Origin: UBA6115 sp012514225
GTDB lineage: Bacteria > Bacillota > Clostridia > Christensenellales > Aristaeellaceae
DNA: 36,098 nt
Assembly (NCBI GenBank): GCA_036756425.1
Contig: DAIOLC010000018.1
Span: forward strand, 1 to 36,098
Reading direction: 5' to 3'
The notes under the pieces are model-generated. The model was given only the letters and a program-made list of their open reading frames with translations. It made no database searches and was not told the DNA's origin. Positions 33,013 to 36,098 of the stretch are shown here, piece by piece (position 1 is the stretch's first letter; every line of letters begins with the position of its first letter). The position numbers and the translations under genes were made by a program.

Positions 33013-34803
33013 TTATTCTTCGTACTCCTGCTCCGGCATCGACACGTCCAGGATGTCCCCGGTCTTCGCGTCCAGGATGACGAAGTACTCGTCGCCGGTC
33101 GGCCTCGCATCGAGGTCGGGCTGGAGAAACACAATCTGCCAGTTCCGGGACTGGTAGGTGCTGAAGAAAAACGCGGGTTTGAGGGCGGGAAGCCTGTCCT
33201 TCGCCCCGGGGTACGCCTGTTCGACCGCTTCCGTCGCGCGGCGCAGGGCTTCCTCCTGGGGAATGTCACCCTGCCCGGGCAAGCCCGAGTACTCCGGGTC
33301 CCAGGCCGCCTTTTGTTCCAGGGTCCAGAAGGCGTAAGGGCCGCGTTCCTTCTCCAGCCGGTCAAACTCCAGGTATTGCTGAAGCCATATGATTTCATCG
33401 GCGTAGAAGTCATGTTCCGTGAAATAGGCAGGGTCGCCGTCCGGCATCACCAGCGCGACCTGGTAAACGGGCTGCATTCCCTCGGGGAAGGAGGTGTCAT
33501 AGATGTTCACCAGCCACCAGCGCCGCGTATCGTCGTCGTTTCGGAAATACTCCGCTTCCGTCCTGTAGGTTTCTGCTGGCTTTTCTTCCTCCTTGGACGT
33601 GAAAATCTCAAAGGCGCGCCGCTGTGCCGCTTCCTTATCCAGGTCCCCTTCCCGCGGCTTGTCGGCGATTCCGTACAGGTAGTAGCTCAGCGAGCGCATG
33701 CTCTCTTCCAGCGCGGCCTGCAGCTCTTCCGGGGTCAGCTCCCCCTGGCCTGCTTCCACCGATTCGTTGACGAGGGTTCTTTGGACTTCTCCCTTCCGGC
33801 TCAGCCAGACGACGCTGTTCTGGTATCCCGGCTTCGCCCACAGGTTGACCCGCCATTCCTTGGATTCTTCGTCTTCCGGCGGGTGGTAGAAGCTCAGGGA
33901 AACGTCCTCCCACGCTTCGCCGCCCATCCCGTGCCGGGACAGCATCGCCGCCTTGGCCAGCCGGACAGCTTCCTCCTGCGTCAGGTCACCCTCGCCCGGC
34001 ATCACGTGCACCGTGTCGGTGAACAGGAAGCCGTGGCGCGCGGCCAGCGCGCTCGCCTCCGCCTTGACCTCCAGCGGCCAGATGTTGCTGTCCCCGTACG
34101 TTTCGTACAGCAGCGACAGCTCGTTCATGAACGCCTCGTACTTCTGCTGGTATCCCGGCTGGATTTCATCGAAACCCGCGGGCATGGCGCCGTCAATCCT
34201 GCTTCGGGCGGCGGCGTCCATTTCCAGTTCCCCCTGGCGGACAAACCCCAGGTGCCCCGCCGCGCTGACCTGCGCCCAGTCTTTCATCCACCCGATGATT
34301 GCGATGGGCGTGCCCGCGGGCAGGCTGGCGACGGCCGTCCCGGTCAGGCCGTTGTCTGCGAACAGCTCGACGGAGCTTCCCTTCGCGGGAACCGCGGAAG
34401 GCGCTTCCTCCGCCACGGGTTCCCCGGTGAAATCAAGCGCCGCCAGTGGCATCATGCCCTCCACGCCGGGGGAAGCCTCCGTCTTCCCGATGACTACCCG
34501 GGCCCACAGCTGCGCGGGGTCCGCGAACTCCGGCGGATAATCCCCCATGGTCTTTTCGACCGCCACCACCTTCACCGGTGTCCCGTTGAAAAAGAACGCC
34601 TGGGGCGTCCCATAGTCGTCCGCGAAATTGGTCAGGTTGACTGCCAGGGAATGGGGGGAACGCACGACCGCGTCCATTGTGACGAAAACCCCCTGCGGCG
34701 CGGGGGTCAGCGCAGCCGGCGCCTCCGCCCCCGCTGTAATCAAGAACGCCGCCGCCAGGAGGAGCGTGATTCCGATTCTCATGATGCGTCGGGTATGGTC
34801 CAT
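33013..34803 (-). CDS. Secreted protein with SH3-like segment and three PepSY-like repeats
   Basis: 596 aa with an N-terminal signal peptide (RRIMRIGITLLLAAAFLITAGAEA). An SH3-like segment (VELFADNGLTGTAVASLPAG, then WAQVSAAGHLGFVRQGEL) is followed by three diverged repeats. Each begins with GDL/GDI plus a helix (EGDLTQEEAVRLAK, EGDLDKEAAQRRAF, QGDIPQEEALRRAT) and ends in beta strands typical of PepSY/YcdB proteins (WRVNLWAK; WWLVNIYD; WQIVFLQP then FVILDAKTGDILDVS). PepSY domains are known as protease inhibitors or regulators; the partner here is unknown. The start ATG follows GGAGGTTGGAGA. It is a single-gene unit closed by the 32970 hairpin. No clear promoter was found in 34804-34960. Confidence 0.8.
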   Translation of the reverse strand: MDHTRRIMRIGITLLLAAAFLITAGAEAPAALTPAPQGVFVTMDAVVRSPHSLAVNLTNFADDYGTPQAFFFNGTPVKVVAVEKTMGDYPPEFADPAQLWARVVIGKTEASPGVEGMMPLAALDFTGEPVAEEAPSAVPAKGSSVELFADNGLTGTAVASLPAGTPIAIIGWMKDWAQVSAAGHLGFVRQGELEMDAAARSRIDGAMPAGFDEIQPGYQQKYEAFMNELSLLYETYGDSNIWPLEVKAEASALAARHGFLFTDTVHVMPGEGDLTQEEAVRLAKAAMLSRHGMGGEAWEDVSLSFYHPPEDEESKEWRVNLWAKPGYQNSVVWLSRKGEVQRTLVNESVEAGQGELTPEELQAALEESMRSLSYYLYGIADKPREGDLDKEAAQRRAFEIFTSKEEEKPAETYRTEAEYFRNDDDTRRWWLVNIYDTSFPEGMQPVYQVALVMPDGDPAYFTEHDFYADEIIWLQQYLEFDRLEKERGPYAFWTLEQKAAWDPEYSGLPGQGDIPQEEALRRATEAVEQAYPGAKDRLPALKPAFFFSTYQSRNWQIVFLQPDLDARPTGDEYFVILDAKTGDILDVSMPEQEYEE

Positions 34804-35113
34804 TCTCCAACCTCCTCATACCGATTGCCCTTTTGCTCCGGTTTCTTCGGTTCTTGCTATACAACGCATCTTGCCCCGTCGTTCTTGCTTCGCCCCTGCA
34901 CCTTGCGGTCAGCGGGAGAATGCCTGCAATCCCTTCCGAAGCAAACACATCGCAAAACGGATTCATTCATAAATCAACATACAGGATTACAGCGGATGAC
35001 AACGCAGGTATTGTGTTTAAGTAGGGGAATTCTCCGTTCCAAACCAGAAAGCAAACCAGGAAACGCAAAGATTATAGCTCCCGCAAGAAATACGCCAGAT
35101 TCCCTAAAGCGCG

Positions 35114-35176
35114 GATGCTGTCGGTTCCGCAGCCATGACGGGTGATTCACCCCGGCCACATGATACCGACAGCATC
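35114..35176 (-). ncRNA. Candidate small structured RNA, element 1
   Basis: A 63-nt element on the minus strand. The outer arms GATGCTGTCGGT and ACCGACAGCATC pair perfectly over 12 bp. Inside is a weaker helix (TGTGG with CTGCG, using wobbles) and a top hairpin GGGTG-AAT-CACCC. It aligns without gaps to element 2 (35325-35387, plus strand) at about 42 of 63 positions, and the 14 nt CGGGGTGAATCACC are identical. Three outer-stem positions (1/63, 3/61, 9/55) change on both sides at once, keeping the pair: good evidence for an RNA fold. Its own promoter places the start at the first stem base. No known RNA family is recognised, and no clear terminator follows. Confidence 0.65.
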
Positions 35177-35182
35177 TGTTTA

Positions 35183-35211
35183 CCGATATAACATAGGACA
35201 ATAGATGTCAA
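35183..35211 (-). promoter_or_regulatory. Promoter of structured RNA element 1
   Basis: Perfect TTGACA (35211-35206) and TATCGG (35188-35183) with a 17-base spacer on the minus strand. Six bases separate the -10 box from the first base of the element 1 stem, so transcription should start at the stem itself. Confidence 0.65.
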
Positions 35212-35288
35212 GTGCCGACGTTTCCCAACATGCGAACCTTTGTGTCAAAGCACAGTCTATACCTTCAGGCACCCAAGAAACCAATCCG

Positions 35289-35317
35289 TTGACAGAGACC
35301 AACGAAATGCTTATCAT
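35289..35317 (+). promoter_or_regulatory. Promoter of structured RNA element 2
   Basis: Perfect TTGACA (35289-35294) and TATCAT (35312-35317) with a 17-base spacer on the plus strand. Seven bases separate the -10 box from the first base of the element 2 stem. Confidence 0.75.
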
Positions 35318-35324
35318 GTACGCG

Positions 35325-35387
35325 AACGCTGTTGGTAGGATACAGTCGGGGTGAATCACCTGTCTGAGCTGTAAGGCCAACAGCGTT
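35325..35387 (+). ncRNA. Candidate small structured RNA, element 2
   Basis: A 63-nt element on the plus strand, divergent from element 1. The outer arms AACGCTGTTGG and CCAACAGCGTT pair perfectly over 11 bp (12 with a T-G pair). The middle helix TACAG/CTGTA has 5 pairs and the top hairpin is GGGTG-AAT-CACC(T). The sequence then runs into TTTTCATATATT, which with the stem could act as an intrinsic terminator and give a transcript of about 65-70 nt. A second hairpin lies 53 nt further on (35441-35470), so a longer RNA is also possible. Not recognised as any known family. Confidence 0.7.
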
Positions 35388-35440
35388 TTCATATATTACT
35401 CAATGGGATTGATTTTTTCTCGGCGCGAGCTCATGAATTC

Positions 35441-35470
35441 CATCGATAGAGGTGAAGCCGTCTATTGATG
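35441..35470. other. Hairpin downstream of RNA element 2
   Basis: CATCGATAGA (35441-35450) pairs with TCTATTGATG (35461-35470) over 10 positions including one G-T wobble, with loop GGTGAAGCCG. It may be a later domain of the element 2 transcript or an unrelated palindrome. Confidence 0.5.
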
Positions 35471-35984
35471 ACCCCAGGGAGATGTTGCACCGGCAAATGA
35501 TTTGCGTGAAGGACAGGAACAGGGGAAAACAGCTGGGCTGCCCAGAGAGACGTTGACAACGGCCCAACACATGTGTGCCATAATCCCACCTGATAGTTTC
35601 TCATGGACAACCGAACGAAAGGCATGGCATCGCTTGCAGCCTTGCAATGAAGCCGTGTACTGTGGAGCAGAATATTGGGATAGGGTCATTGACTTTAATA
35701 GAACTGGAAAGGTCGCAAGTACGTACCGTTGTAGTATCTGCACCGATTTGAGATAGAGGTGGCGCTTACAAAGGCGACCATTACGTTGGTGCGATTGTTG
35801 TTCGAAGTGCAAAAAACCGATGTTTTATCTACAGGAAGTAACTGCACAAAAAAGAGCTGGCACCACTATCAAGACCCATCAACGCACCGTTTCCGGTACT
35901 CCAGTGTTGGGTGCCAACCCTTCGCTTATGAGTCTACTCAAGCGAGTCCAGGACGTCAAGTCGCAGATGACTGATGGATTTTAG

Positions 35985-36098
35985 AATGACATTAAGCTAT
36001 CCGAGCGCGACCCGTCCAACGCCCTGCCCGACACCCGCTCCATCCTGGCCGGCGCGTTTGGCGAGGTGGCGAAGACGAGTGAGGAGAATCAGAAGGCG
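35985..36098 (+). pseudogene. Possible partial coding region at the window edge
   Basis: From 36000 the sequence turns GC-rich and one frame reads LSERDPSNALPDTRSILAG then AFGEVAKTSEENQKA to the last base. This has a natural composition, while the other frames are Arg/Pro-rich shadows. A TAG at 35982 closes the frame upstream and no start codon with a ribosome-binding site is visible, so it may be a 5'-truncated gene whose first part was replaced by the AT-rich island. The rest is outside the window and I cannot name the family. Confidence 0.35.

Larger units (their letters stand above)
34960..35998. other. AT-richer intergenic island without a convincing protein gene
   Basis: Base composition changes from the GC-rich surroundings to near-even at about 34950 and returns abruptly at about 35998. 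Frames here are short, poor in codon preference and have no recognisable domain. The frames at 35462-35812 (minus), 35502-35756 (plus) and 35759-35974 (plus) match no family I know and have no ribosome-binding sites. The island does contain two structured RNA-like elements with promoters (35114-35387) and one further hairpin. It may be the remains of a mobile insertion; I did not find terminal inverted repeats or a target duplication. Confidence 0.6.

Noticed and set aside
32875..35145. Very long plus-strand open frame
   Set aside because: It runs opposite the PepSY-like gene, which has a signal peptide, ribosome-binding site and terminator; the plus product has no domain.
35114..35387. The inverted hairpin pair as simple transposon ends
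   Set aside because: Each element has its own outward promoter and internal covarying stems, and only about 150 bases without a gene lie between them. That fits two RNA genes better than transposon termini, though it is not excluded.
35462..35975. Short frames in the AT-richer island as transposase remnants
   Set aside because: I could not recognise any transposase motif or terminal inverted repeats, so I list the stretch only as an island.
1..36098. CRISPR arrays, tRNA or rRNA genes
   Set aside because: No regularly spaced direct repeats, no cloverleaf-like segments and no rRNA-like stretches were seen in the intergenic regions.

Overview
The window looks like chromosome from a high-GC, Gram-positive, Clostridia-type bacterium (Bacillota). 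The evidence is a T-box leader on thrS, the Firmicutes gene order yicC-gmk-rpoZ-coaBC-priA-def-fmt-rsmB-rlmN-prpC-prkC-rsgA-rpe, the division genes sepF and divIVA, and secreted proteins with SH3 and peptidoglycan-binding repeats. A family within Clostridia cannot be fixed from this sequence alone.

Layout. (1) 1-2322: thrS on the minus strand, with its own promoter and a T-box. Downstream of thrS is one copy of an 84-bp dispersed repeat, cut by the window edge. (2) 2399-16730: a tight plus-strand housekeeping operon in which neighbours mostly overlap by 1-16 bases. It covers nucleotide and CoA supply (gmk, coaBC), transcription (rpoZ), replication restart (priA), formyl-Met handling (def, fmt), rRNA and ribosome maturation (rsmB, rlmN, rsgA, rsmA), the PrpC/PrkC phosphatase-kinase pair and rpe. 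remA, usual between yicC and gmk, is absent. (3) 16783-18918: a secreted multi-domain cell-wall protein. (4) 18919-19233: a 315-bp intergenic block of hairpins holding the second copy of the dispersed repeat. (5) 28778-19234, minus: a ten-gene Mrp/Mbh-type cation/proton antiporter operon with four large antiporter-like subunits and no hydrogenase genes. (6) 34803-28843, minus: a secreted PepSY-like protein, a membrane HlyD-like protein, then sepF-divIVA-fructokinase. Three of these four transcription units have visible promoters or terminators. (7) 34804-36098: a stretch that is AT-richer over most of its length, has no convincing complete gene, and ends in the edge of what may be a high-GC coding region.

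The most unusual signal is in the last part. Two 63-nt hairpins (35114-35176 minus, 35325-35387 plus) diverge from each other. They share about 67% identity with no gaps, an identical 14-nt core, and several paired substitutions that keep the stem. Each has a TTGACA-N17-TATC promoter that places the transcription start at the first base of the stem. They look like two paralogous small structured RNA genes of a type I cannot name.

How the genes work together: the plus-strand operon is a growth and translation module with a PASTA-kinase switch. The sepF/divIVA unit is a division and pole module. The antiporter operon would export Na+ or adjust pH using, or coupled to, the proton gradient. The two large secreted proteins act at the wall or outside the cell.
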